Assembly: GCA_026785875.1 (NCBI GenBank)
Contig: JAJAZF010000090.1
Coordinates: 1 to 12,797 of the forward strand
Reading direction: 5' to 3'
Length of the DNA stretch: 12,797 nucleotides
Origin: Chamaesiphon sp.
GTDB lineage: Bacteria; Cyanobacteriota; Cyanobacteriia; Cyanobacteriales; Chamaesiphonaceae
Below the pieces are notes generated by a model that was not told the DNA's origin, did no database searches, and saw nothing but the letters and a program-made list of their open reading frames with translations. The position numbers and the translations under genes are program-made. Position 1 is the first letter of the stretch. Every line of letters begins with the position of its first letter. Below are positions 6,014 to 12,797 of this stretch, piece by piece.

Positions 6014-7138
6014 ATGAATGGAAATATCCGTGTTGGTTCCCTATTTGGCATCCCTTTTTACGTTAACCCCTCGTGGTTCCTGGTATTAGGGTTGGTGACA
6101 TGGAGTTATGGAAGTGGTTTAGCCCAGCAGTTTCCCAATTTGCCAGGTAATAGCCCATTAATATTAGGGCTAGTTACTGCCTTGCTATTATTTAGTTCCG
6201 TACTCGCACACGAGCTGGGACATAGCTTTGTTGCCATTAAACAAGGCATTAAGGTAGATTCGATTACGCTGTTCATCTTCGGCGGACTTGCCAGCCTAGA
6301 AAAAGAATCTGACAGCCCAGCAGCAGCATTTTGGGTCGCGATCGCCGGACCTGCGGTTAGCTTAGTATTATTTGGTATTCTCACCACACTTGGCTTTGCA
6401 GCTCATCTCACTGGCCCAGTAGCGGCAATTACCGCAGTCTTAGCCGCCATTAATTTATCGCTAGGTTTATTCAACCTGATTCCTGGCTTACCCCTCGATG
6501 GTGGTAATATCCTCAAAGCGATCGTCTGGAAAGTGACAGGCAATCAATACAAAGGTGTCAAAATTGCTAGCATCGTCGGTCAAGGTTTTGGCTGGGTAGC
6601 GATCGCATCTGGGCTATTACCAATAGTATTGAATGGTAGTTTTGATAACGTCTGGAACCTGCTCATCGGTTCGTTCTTACTCCAAAATGCTGGTAAATCC
6701 GCTCAGTATGCCAGAGTCCAAGAGCGTTTGACAGGATTGACTGTAGCTGATGCGGTTACGCCCAATAGTCCGATGATCCATGAGGATATCACCCTGCGCG
6801 AATTTGTAGACCAACGCACCCTCACTGGTAGCAACTGGCAAAAGTTTCTCGTTACCAATGAGTCTGGGCACTTAGTCGGCGAACTAGCACTAGATGCACT
6901 CAAAGATGTCCGATCCGATCGATGGGCACATACAGCAGTCAGCGAAATCATGCAATCGATCGAGCCATCGACAATTATCATCAGCGATCGACCATTATTG
7001 CAAGCGATCGAGCAATTAGAATCCAAAAAAGTTACTACTTTGAGCGTTACTAATCATGATGGTGTCTTGCTTGGGCTGCTAGAAAAAGCTGCGGTGATTA
7101 ATCTCATCCACCGTGAACCTCAGGTTAATCCTGCGTAG
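6014..7138 (+). CDS. Site-2 protease (peptidase family M50) with C-terminal CBS region
   Basis: An intramembrane zinc metalloprotease that cuts membrane-bound substrates such as anti-sigma factors or signal peptides. The 374-residue protein has HELGH at 66-70 (zinc ligands H66 and H70, catalytic E67) in one membrane segment. FNLIPGLPLDGG (153-164) supplies the third ligand D162 in another. Other membrane segments lie near 18-36, 104-130, 134-152 and 188-208. Residues about 236-370 form a CBS-pair region (TVADAVTP, VSEIMQSI, ATTLSV-like VTTLSVTN, LLGLLEK), usually a nucleotide-sensing module. This is the M50B/CBS group common in cyanobacteria. The ATG at 6014 is eight bases from GAGG and is preferred over the GTG at 6011. 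The gene ends at a strong terminator. The substrate is unknown. Confidence 0.92.
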   Translation: MNGNIRVGSLFGIPFYVNPSWFLVLGLVTWSYGSGLAQQFPNLPGNSPLILGLVTALLLFSSVLAHELGHSFVAIKQGIKVDSITLFIFGGLASLEKESDSPAAAFWVAIAGPAVSLVLFGILTTLGFAAHLTGPVAAITAVLAAINLSLGLFNLIPGLPLDGGNILKAIVWKVTGNQYKGVKIASIVGQGFGWVAIASGLLPIVLNGSFDNVWNLLIGSFLLQNAGKSAQYARVQERLTGLTVADAVTPNSPMIHEDITLREFVDQRTLTGSNWQKFLVTNESGHLVGELALDALKDVRSDRWAHTAVSEIMQSIEPSTIIISDRPLLQAIEQLESKKVTTLSVTNHDGVLLGLLEKAAVINLIHREPQVNPA

Positions 7139-7172
7139 TGACATTCGAGATTAGCACATAGCAAAAATGACA

Positions 7173-7212
7173 GGACACCCCGACAAATTAATCTGTCGGG
7201 GTGCCCTTTTTT
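7173..7212 (+). terminator. Intrinsic terminator after the site-2 protease gene
   Basis: GGACACCCCGACA (7173-7185) pairs with TGTCGGGGTGCCC (7194-7206), with one A-C mismatch and an eight-base loop. TTTTTT (7207-7212) follows directly. The stem is GC-rich with ten uninterrupted pairs, a textbook rho-independent terminator. Confidence 0.92.
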
Positions 7213-7235
7213 GTACCTTCGATCGATCTAGATGT

Positions 7236-7266
7236 TTGACTAGTTTAGTTGTCGTGGTAGTGTAAA
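7236..7266 (+). promoter_or_regulatory. Possible promoter of the mannose-1-phosphate guanylyltransferase gene
   Basis: TTGACT (7236-7241, five of six) with TGTAAA (7261-7266) 19 bp downstream; the spacing is long and the -10 weak. If real, the start near 7273 lies downstream of the ATG at 7266. That would make the ATG at 7314 the true start codon. Confidence 0.3.
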
Positions 7267-7313
7267 TGAATTGCGATCGTCTGCAAGTAATATTTAGCTA
7301 TCTATACGATGCC

Positions 7314-8375
7314 ATGCAACCAAAATTTGTCCCTGTAATTCTTGCTGGTGGTAAAGGTGAGCGGTTTTGGCCCCTCAGCCGCAAACATCGTCCCAAACAG
7401 TTTCTCTGTCTCGATGGTAGCGGTGAAAGTCTGATCCAAGCTACTGCTAACCGATTGCTGCCGATCGTCGGCGGTTGGGAGGATATTTGGGTGATTACCT
7501 CAAAACTGCTGGAGACAGGCGTTCAGGAGCAATTACCCAGCCTTCCAGCGGACAATTTACTAGCAGAACCAGAGGGCAGAGATACGGCGGCGGCGGTGGC
7601 ATGGGCGAGTTTGGAAGTCGCCAAACGGTATGGAGATGATGTAATCATCGGCTTTTTCCCCGCAGATGCTTGGATTGGCGATGTTGAGGCTTTTGCTAGG
7701 ACGATCGGTTCGGCGGTAGAATTGGCACATAATCAAGGTGCGATCGTCACATTGGGAATTACGCCAACTTTTCCTTCCACTGGTTATGGTTATATTCAGC
7801 AGGGAGCAGTTAGTAGCCAGGAGCGCGGGTTAAAGACTTATCAAGCCCTTCGATTTACCGAGAAGCCAGATCTAGCAACCGCTAAAGATTTTATTGCTAG
7901 TGGCGATTATACCTGGAATAGTGGGATATTTATTTTCACGGCTAAGACGGCGATCGCTGAACTCCAGATTTATGCCCCAGAACTGATGCAGCTTCTGATC
8001 GACAAAGGTGTCAGTATTTATCCCACCCTCCCCAAGATCAGTATCGATTACGCCTTGATGGAAAAAACCAAATTAACCCATGTAATTCCTGCCGATTTTG
8101 GTTGGGATGACTTAGGCGATTGGAATGCGATCGAACGGCTGCTCAAAGGCGATAGTATTAATGTCGAATTAGCCAATCATGTCTGTATCGATACCCAAGG
8201 ATCGGTGCTATACGCTAGCAACCCCGATGAAGTGGTAGTCACGATCGGCTTAGAAGATGTGGTAGTCGTCCGCGATGGTGATGTTACGCTGATTGTCGCC
8301 AAAGATCGCACTCAGGAAATCAAAGAGGTATTGGGTAAAATCAAGGAGAATCGAGAACTCGATCGATTACTTTAA
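7314..8375 (+). CDS. manC: Mannose-1-phosphate guanylyltransferase
   Basis: It makes GDP-mannose from mannose 1-phosphate and GTP in the cytoplasm, feeding polysaccharide, fucose and glycan synthesis. From the ATG at 7314 it has 353 residues. LAGGKGERFWPLSR (10-23) is the nucleotide-binding signature with the catalytic lysine region following (KHRPKQF). EPEGRDTA (85-92), FFPAD (114-118, metal-binding Asp), GYGYI (157-161), FTEKP (181-185), WNSG (201-204) and SIDYALMEK (243-251) complete the family set. The C-terminal part (about 280-353) has the short left-handed beta-helix-like region and no cupin isomerase domain, so this is a single-function enzyme. An ATG at 7266 is in frame but adds 16 atypical residues. 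The preceding terminator makes this a separate transcription unit. Confidence 0.94.
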   Translation: MQPKFVPVILAGGKGERFWPLSRKHRPKQFLCLDGSGESLIQATANRLLPIVGGWEDIWVITSKLLETGVQEQLPSLPADNLLAEPEGRDTAAAVAWASLEVAKRYGDDVIIGFFPADAWIGDVEAFARTIGSAVELAHNQGAIVTLGITPTFPSTGYGYIQQGAVSSQERGLKTYQALRFTEKPDLATAKDFIASGDYTWNSGIFIFTAKTAIAELQIYAPELMQLLIDKGVSIYPTLPKISIDYALMEKTKLTHVIPADFGWDDLGDWNAIERLLKGDSINVELANHVCIDTQGSVLYASNPDEVVVTIGLEDVVVVRDGDVTLIVAKDRTQEIKEVLGKIKENRELDRLL

Positions 8376-8530
8376 ATTTGACCGCAGGACGTATTTTCTA
8401 GATACAGCCTACCATTTTTAGATTAATCCCTGGTCATTCATGTGAAAGATAGTAATAATCTAACCTGTAACGCGATGCTCCAAGCAGAGGCTCCACTGAA
8501 GAACAGTAATTTAGAGAAGCTAACTTAGAT

Positions 8531-8559
8531 TGAGTTGTACAATATAGTTGTACAACTCA
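8531..8559. promoter_or_regulatory. Operator dyad of the toxin-antitoxin module
   Basis: TGAGTTGTACAA (8531-8542) and TTGTACAACTCA (8548-8559) form a perfect 12-bp inverted repeat around TATAG. Each arm holds its own palindrome TTGTACAA, so two TGTACA cores lie 13 bp centre to centre. Paired TGTACA cores are the known operator type for YefM antitoxins, which bind with the toxin to repress their own operon. It lies 10 bases before the antitoxin ATG and would cover the promoter; TATAGT at 8543-8548 could be its -10. Confidence 0.8.
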
Positions 8560-8569
8560 ATTAATAATC

Positions 8570-8857
8570 ATGGCAGATCGAGAGATTACTTACTCCCATG
8601 CACGATCGCACCTAGCCGAATTACTCACCCGAGTCAGCGAAGGAAAAGAGATTATTACGATTACCAGTCGCAATCGGGGTGATGTCGCCCTCATTTCAGC
8701 AGACGAACTATCGAGTCTATTAGAGTCAGTATATCTGCTACGAAGCCCTGCTAATGCCAAACGGTTATTTAGTGCTTTAGAATGGGCAAAATCCACCCAA
8801 TCCTCACCGCAAACTTTGGCACAGTTACGGGAGGAATTAGCGATTCCGCAAGTCTAA
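8570..8857 (+). CDS. YefM/Phd-family antitoxin
   Basis: A 95-residue antitoxin of a type II module. The N-terminal half (residues 1-55) has the Phd/YefM fold that dimerises and binds DNA: ITYSHARSHLAELLTRVSEGKEIITITSRNRGDVALISADELSSLLES, with the usual R/S-x-x-L-x-x-L-L...V-x-x-x-x-x-x-I-T-R pattern. The C-terminal half (about 56-95) is the flexible, charged part that wraps and blocks the toxin. Length and order are normal. The ATG follows the TGTACA dyad by 10 bases and lacks a clear Shine-Dalgarno. A YoeB-type toxin frame follows. Expected autoregulation: repression by antitoxin, strengthened by toxin. Confidence 0.92.
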   Translation: MADREITYSHARSHLAELLTRVSEGKEIITITSRNRGDVALISADELSSLLESVYLLRSPANAKRLFSALEWAKSTQSSPQTLAQLREELAIPQV

Positions 8858-8987
8858 AAATACCAATAGTGCCGATGAAGAGTCAGTACAGCCGATAGTT
8901 ATTGGATTTGCACCTTTATTCAGTCCAGAGTTCAAAGTAGATCTGCGGTGGTGGTATCGATACGAACCAAAGAAAGCAGATCGAATT

Positions 8988-9170
8988 ATGGATTTGCTTG
9001 CCGATATTTTGGATGGCGATCCTTTTACAGGTATCGGTAAACCAGAACCTCTAAAATATGTTGCGCCGAATACTTGGTCTAGACGCATCGATCTAGAGCA
9101 TCGCCTAGTATATCAAATTGATGGCAACCGGATTATTTTTCTTCAAGCTCGTTACCATTATGAAGAATAA
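8988..9170 (+). CDS. YoeB/Txe-family mRNA interferase toxin, 5' end without a normal start codon
   Basis: YoeB toxins are RelE-fold ribosome-dependent endoribonucleases. The 60 residues from the ATG at 8988 hold the conserved core: DPFTGIGKPEPLKY (E20), WSRRIDLEHRLVY (R32/R33, H38) and the C-terminal RYHY (55-58) with the catalytic His-Tyr pair. The homology begins earlier: the same frame reads FSPEFKVDLRWWYRYEPKKADRI just upstream (8919-8987), the expected first strand and helices. That frame is open back to a TAG at 8838 but contains no ATG, GTG or TTG, only ATA (8895), ATT (8901) and CTG (8943). The toxin is therefore either a start-lost relic, affected by a small indel, or translated from a rare start. 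A product from 8988 alone would lack the first strand and helices and is probably inactive. The stop lies one base from that of livH. Confidence 0.75.
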   Translation: MDLLADILDGDPFTGIGKPEPLKYVAPNTWSRRIDLEHRLVYQIDGNRIIFLQARYHYEE

Positions 9171-9171
9171 T

Positions 9172-10041
9172 TTATGCGGTACCTTTGAATAATCCTTGGG
9201 GACGAAATAGCAGAGTTAATACCATCAAAATTAGGGCGATCGCGAGTTTATATTGAGAACCAACAATCGGGACGGAAACTTCTTGGGCGATGCCAATAAT
9301 AAAGGCTCCAGCGATCGCTCCATAAGGATTCCCAATCCCGCCTAATGTCACAGCGGCGAACATTGGCATAATCAGAAACCAACCCATATCAGGACGAACA
9401 TTGGTCACTAATCCATACATTTGACCGCCCAATCCGGTCAAACTAGCAGAAATAATCCACGTCCAAAGTACAACTTGTTCGACATTAATTCCCGTCACAC
9501 GGGCGAGATCGATATCGTCAGCTACCGCCCGCATTGCTTTACCAATTTTGGTATTTTGGAGGAGAAAATGTAGCCCAGCGATCGCGACTATTGCCAAGCC
9601 GAGCACGACTAGATTATAGAACTTAATCTTGATCCCGAATAGATCGATCGCTTCACTGACAGGTAGATTATAACGCTTGGCATCGCTACCCCAGACTAGG
9701 AGTATTCCGTTGCGGATAAATAAGGCTAACCCGATCGAAATAATCACCAACGTCGTCGATGTGGCGCGGACGCGACGCATTCGTTTCCACAAAATCGCTT
9801 CAGCTAGCAGTGCCATACCTACAGTTGCCACAATGCCTACCAGCATCGATACCCAGATATTATTCAACACTGGAATCGGACTCATATTCAGCATCCAAGC
9901 GATAAATGCCCCAAAAGTCATAAAGTCCCCGTGAGCAAAGTTTGACAGCCGCAAAATGCCATACGTCAGGGTCAAACCAACTGCGCCTAGGGCGATAATA
10001 CTACCTAGGGCAATGCCATTTACAATTAATTGGGGGTCCAT
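9172..10041 (-). CDS. livH: Branched-chain amino acid ABC transporter permease, LivH type
   Basis: A 289-residue inner-membrane permease, one of the two channel subunits of a HAAT-family importer for branched-chain or neutral amino acids (the cyanobacterial Nat systems belong here). Its N-terminus, GVGLTLTYGILRLSNFAHGD-like at 20-39, is the LivH hallmark. About eight membrane segments follow (63-83, 95-116, 142-161, 190-210, 224-245 and 265-279 among them). NTKIGKAMRAVADD...ARVTGI (163-185) is the cytoplasmic coupling loop that contacts the ATPase. LFRPQGLF near the end is typical. The length is normal, and it lacks the long extra N-terminal part of UrtB urea permeases. No partner gene (LivM, LivF, LivG, binding protein) is in the window, so this is a scattered component, as is common in cyanobacteria. 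The substrate is inferred from the family only. Confidence 0.92.
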   Translation of the reverse strand: MDPQLIVNGIALGSIIALGAVGLTLTYGILRLSNFAHGDFMTFGAFIAWMLNMSPIPVLNNIWVSMLVGIVATVGMALLAEAILWKRMRRVRATSTTLVIISIGLALFIRNGILLVWGSDAKRYNLPVSEAIDLFGIKIKFYNLVVLGLAIVAIAGLHFLLQNTKIGKAMRAVADDIDLARVTGINVEQVVLWTWIISASLTGLGGQMYGLVTNVRPDMGWFLIMPMFAAVTLGGIGNPYGAIAGAFIIGIAQEVSVPIVGSQYKLAIALILMVLTLLFRPQGLFKGTA

Positions 10042-10072
10042 ATTCTATCTAGTATCGCTGGGAAGATCTTAT

Positions 10073-10100
10073 CTTAACAGTTGACTGTCAACTGTTTAAG
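10073..10100. repeat. Long inverted repeat between the exported-protein gene and livH
   Basis: AACAGTTGAC (10076-10085), one T, then GTCAACTGTT (10087-10096) is a perfect 10-bp dyad. With one bulged base it extends to CTTA/TAAG on the flanks. It overlaps the stop codon of the upstream minus-strand gene. On the minus strand it contains a perfect -35 hexamer TTGACA (10091-10086), but no good -10 lies 16-18 bp downstream. No U-tract follows, so an operator or an RNA-stability hairpin is likelier than an intrinsic terminator. Confidence 0.6.
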
Positions 10101-11421
10101 GTGCCGAACCATGACAGATGCGATCGTCCCACCAGATATTATTGGTACCCGATCGAGTACCATAGCTAGGTGTAATTCCATAAGTACTTCCCTGAGCATT
10201 GCCTACCACTGACGCGATCGAACTATAGAGCTTGGTGAGATTGAAACAACGCGGATCGCAGTGTCCCGCTGGATCGAAGGTATCGAGTGTGAAGTGAGTA
10301 GTCATCTGGGGAAATTTGCCAGCAGCTAGAGCCGCACGGAGATACAAAGCCGTAGCCGAAGTATACTGAGTTTCTGAGTAAGCAGGATTGGGAAGTGTGG
10401 CAATATTTGGGTTGCTAGCACTACAGGTATTTTGATTACCGCGCTCGGAACGCACACCGACTTGAACGATTTCCGCAGCTACAGTCGATTTGACGCGAGT
10501 ATTGCGGATATTAAAATAGTTGCTCAAGGGCGCACAAGCACTGCGGAGAGCCTCCTCTTGGTTGGGAATGGCTACAGATCGATCGCCGCCATTAAAGCGG
10601 GTACAAATCGATTCTACCGACCAGGTAGCGGTAGTGTAGATGCGTCCACTGGCTGCGGCTAATTTTCCCCTGGCTTCAGTTTGTTCTGTGGCAATTTCAC
10701 TCCAACTCAAGCCGAGATTGGCGAGTGCGGTATCGAGAGCTTGACGACGAGCATTATCATTAGTCGATCGCCAAGCCTGTCGAAATAGTCGCTCTCGTTC
10801 TGGCTTCACTAATATATCACTAGCTTTTTCAAACTCAGTCGTTGTCGGTCTGCGGGCTTCGTAAAAATTAGGACGTGCTAGAACTGTGGTATTTTCGCGT
10901 GGTAGAAAAGCGTTGACACCCAATCCTAGCGGACCTCGCCCGATCTGGCGTTCGCGATCGAGTGTACTCGGAGACATCAATACTGAAGTGTCGTGTAAAA
11001 TAAATCGAGTATCTGTCAGCGCATTGACAAGCGCATTAGTACTGACATTACGACTGCGGAGATAGGCGGAGATGTTATCCCGCTCTGGTGGTGAAATTAG
11101 CCGATTAGTATGATTTGTCGGAAATTGTGGTGAACTAGGAATTGGGGTGGGGCTGGGAATAGACGGTTTAATGTCGCTAGGAAGTGTATTTTTTGGAAGG
11201 GGGACGGGAATCGGTAATTGTGATTCTGCTGGGGTGGGAGTTTGGGTAGGTACTGGGATTGGTGTCGGGGTAGTCAAGCCTGGGGAAGTAATTCTTTGAG
11301 CGATCGTCTGAGTCGAAAATGCTACCGAACGTGAATTAATGGCGATAACGGCAATAATAGGTGTTAGAAATAATACTATAAGTGGAAAGATACGCTTAAA
11401 GAATAAACTAAATATAGGCAT
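10096..11421 (-). CDS. Exported or membrane-anchored protein of unknown function, possibly amidase-like
   Basis: A 441-residue protein. Residues 11-28 are one hydrophobic segment (signal anchor or uncleaved signal). Residues 46-105 are a proline-rich linker with repeated TPTPIPVP units, the kind that spans a cell wall or periplasm. Residues about 112-441 are a soluble domain with eight cysteines (among them C273, C296, C333, C388, C392, C436), suggesting disulfides outside the cytoplasm. RFILHDTS (139-146) recalls the first zinc-ligand strand of amidase_2/PGRP folds (I-V-x-H-x-T). THFTLDTFDPAGHCDPRCFNLTKLY-like residues 375-399, with H376 and H387, recall its closing H-x-D-P block. This would suggest a divergent N-acetylmuramoyl-L-alanine amidase, but the match is by eye and weak. 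It ends 54 bp before livH on the same strand and is divergent from egtB. Confidence 0.7.
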   Translation of the reverse strand: MPIFSLFFKRIFPLIVLFLTPIIAVIAINSRSVAFSTQTIAQRITSPGLTTPTPIPVPTQTPTPAESQLPIPVPLPKNTLPSDIKPSIPSPTPIPSSPQFPTNHTNRLISPPERDNISAYLRSRNVSTNALVNALTDTRFILHDTSVLMSPSTLDRERQIGRGPLGLGVNAFLPRENTTVLARPNFYEARRPTTTEFEKASDILVKPERERLFRQAWRSTNDNARRQALDTALANLGLSWSEIATEQTEARGKLAAASGRIYTTATWSVESICTRFNGGDRSVAIPNQEEALRSACAPLSNYFNIRNTRVKSTVAAEIVQVGVRSERGNQNTCSASNPNIATLPNPAYSETQYTSATALYLRAALAAGKFPQMTTHFTLDTFDPAGHCDPRCFNLTKLYSSIASVVGNAQGSTYGITPSYGTRSGTNNIWWDDRICHGSAP

Positions 11422-11553
11422 GGAGTCAGAGGCTAATTAACTATCTCAATATGAACTAATCTCGCTCTATTTAGTTCCATTCTAAATTTATATATGTCAC
11501 AATTTTATTAGATTATATATTTTAAGCTGCCACTTTTAATTTTGAAAAAAGCT

Positions 11554-12797
11554 ATGCTATCGACGATCGCTACTCCCACACCATTGCTACTAGATCGATA
11601 TCAACAAGTTCGGCAAGTCAGCGAAAAAATTTGTCAACCGTTAGCGATCGAAGACTACACCATCCAAAGTATGCCCGATGTGAGTCCACCTAAATGGCAT
11701 TTAGCACATACTACCTGGTTTTTTGAAACTTTTCTACTCCTACCATATTTACCAGGATATACAGTCTTTCATCCCCAATTTGGTTATCTATTCAACTCTT
11801 ACTATGAAGCCGTTGGCGCACGTCATCCTCGTCATCAACGGGGAATGCTTTCTCGTCCGACAGTAGCAGAAGTTTATCTGTATCGCGCTCATGTCGATCG
11901 AGCCATGATGGAATTACTGTCCATAGTCGAACATCCCGAATTAGCCGATCTCCTCATCTTAGGATTACACCACGAACAACAACATCAAGAACTACTACTT
12001 ACCGATATCAAACATATATTAGCACTCAATCCTCTTCATCCTATCTATCGCGACGATCTACATCCTACTACTTTCACAGATAGCACTTTTCAATGGCTAA
12101 AATATTCAGGTGGCTTGTATAGTATCGGTCATCAAGGTGATGAATTCGCCTTTGATAATGAATCTCCTCGCCATCAAACATATCTACAAGACTACAAATT
12201 AGGTAATCGTTTAGTTACCAATGGTGAATACCTAGAATTTATCCAAACTGGTGGCTATCAAGAAGCTAAATATTGGCTAGCTGAAGGCTGGGCGACCGTA
12301 CAAGCTCATCAATGGCGATCGCCATTATATTGGGAACTAATCGATAATGACTGGTACGTCATGACACTAGGTGGATTGCAACGAGTCGATGAACGAAATC
12401 CAGTTTGTCACGTTAGTTTCTATGAGGCTGATGCTTATGCTACTTGGAAAGGAAAGCGACTCCCTACGGAAGCTGAATGGGAAATTGCCACGATCGATCT
12501 GCCCCAAATTGGTAATTTTCTAGCTAGTGATTATTTAGATCCTACACCTGCGAATAATCTTCATCATCAGTTTTTTGGGGATGTCTGGGAATGGACACAA
12601 AGTGCTTATTTACCCTATCCTGGTTTTCAAATTGCTGACGGTGCGATCGGTGAATATAACGGTAAGTTTATGTGCAATCAAATGGTATTGCGCGGCGGTT
12701 CATGCGTTACTTCTGCGGATCATATTCGTCCCACTTACCGCAACTTTTTTCCACCCTCTACCCGCTGGCAATTCTCTGGAATTCGCCTAGCAAGTTA
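11554..12797 (+). CDS. egtB: EgtB-type ergothioneine biosynthesis sulfoxide synthase (runs to right edge)
   Basis: EgtB is a non-haem iron enzyme that joins the sulfur of cysteine or gamma-glutamylcysteine to trimethylhistidine, using O2, to form the ergothioneine sulfoxide. The frame gives 414 codons and then TA at the window's last two bases. Because it already ends SGIRLAS, the usual C-terminus, the next base probably completes the stop codon. Residues 10-155 form a DinB-like helical domain with WHLAHTTWFFE (H52) and HEQQHQE (140-146), the H-x3-H-x-E iron motif. A FGE-sulfatase domain follows (about 184-414), with GGLYSIGHQGDEFAFDN-like, RLVTNGEY, RLPTEAEWE, GDVWEWT and VLRGGSC blocks. SenA and OvoA are relatives, but no sen genes or methyltransferase fusion are seen. 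EgtD is expected downstream. The long frame reaches the edge without an internal stop. Confidence 0.93.
   Translation, partial: MLSTIATPTPLLLDRYQQVRQVSEKICQPLAIEDYTIQSMPDVSPPKWHLAHTTWFFETFLLLPYLPGYTVFHPQFGYLFNSYYEAVGARHPRHQRGMLSRPTVAEVYLYRAHVDRAMMELLSIVEHPELADLLILGLHHEQQHQELLLTDIKHILALNPLHPIYRDDLHPTTFTDSTFQWLKYSGGLYSIGHQGDEFAFDNESPRHQTYLQDYKLGNRLVTNGEYLEFIQTGGYQEAKYWLAEGWATVQAHQWRSPLYWELIDNDWYVMTLGGLQRVDERNPVCHVSFYEADAYATWKGKRLPTEAEWEIATIDLPQIGNFLASDYLDPTPANNLHHQFFGDVWEWTQSAYLPYPGFQIADGAIGEYNGKFMCNQMVLRGGSCVTSADHIRPTYRNFFPPSTRWQFSGIRLAS

Noticed and set aside
6106..7026. Several minus-strand open frames across the site-2 protease gene
   Set aside because: They lie opposite the conserved M50 and CBS coding sequence, show no motifs and have no start signals.
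8442..8528. A 28-codon GTG frame (with an internal ATG) just before the toxin-antitoxin operator
   Set aside because: It has no ribosome-binding site, no recognisable motif, and ends just before the operator. Chance is the simpler reading, though a gene remnant is possible.
10073..10100. Intrinsic terminator on the minus strand after the exported-protein gene
   Set aside because: The stem is good, but the following bases are AAGATAAG with no U-tract, so it was listed as an inverted repeat only.
12575..12790. Open frame of 71 codons inside the egtB region
   Set aside because: It overlaps the conserved FGE domain of EgtB in another frame and has no family features.
1..12797. tRNA, rRNA, insertion sequence or prophage genes
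   Set aside because: I saw no cloverleaf with a conserved T-loop, no rRNA-like sequence, no transposase or integrase frame, and no terminal repeats with target duplication.

Overview
This window comes from a cyanobacterium. The HIP1 octamer GCGATCGC and its GATCGATC relatives are dense throughout. An ndhL gene is followed directly by a DUF3007 gene and trpA, a grouping typical of cyanobacteria. A short heptanucleotide array (CCCCTAT) and a worn palindromic repeat are also of cyanobacterial type. Base composition and codon use look even along the window, so most of it reads as chromosomal housekeeping sequence. I cannot name the genus from this alone.

Layout. The left edge holds the first 49 codons of argH on the minus strand. 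Divergent from it is a small lipoprotein gene. Next, on the plus strand, come a GNAT-family acetyltransferase gene (apparently two GNAT-like halves), ndhL, a DUF3007 gene, trpA, a small membrane protein gene, a Tat/lipobox Rieske 2Fe-2S lipoprotein gene, a cation diffusion facilitator gene, a site-2 protease (M50 plus CBS) gene that ends at a clear intrinsic terminator, and a mannose-1-phosphate guanylyltransferase gene.

From about 8.5 to 9.2 kb there is a YefM/YoeB-type toxin-antitoxin module. It has a perfect 12-bp dyad operator carrying two TGTACA cores. The toxin frame has no ATG, GTG or TTG upstream of its conserved N-terminal half, so the toxin is either degraded or uses an unusual start. 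The toxin gene converges, one base apart, on a livH-type permease gene on the minus strand. Upstream of livH on the same strand is a 441-residue exported protein that I could not assign with certainty; it may have a divergent amidase-like fold. The right edge carries a divergent egtB-type gene (ergothioneine sulfoxide synthase family) that reaches the last base of the window. It appears to lack only the final base of its stop codon.

How the genes relate. Most units are functionally independent: arginine and tryptophan synthesis, NDH-1, metal transport, regulated proteolysis, nucleotide-sugar supply, amino-acid uptake and thiol-histidine synthesis. I see no multi-gene novel system. The most unusual items are the start-less toxin with its well-kept operator, the exported protein of uncertain family, the lipid-anchored Rieske protein, and the heptamer array that occupies the ribosome-binding position of trpA.
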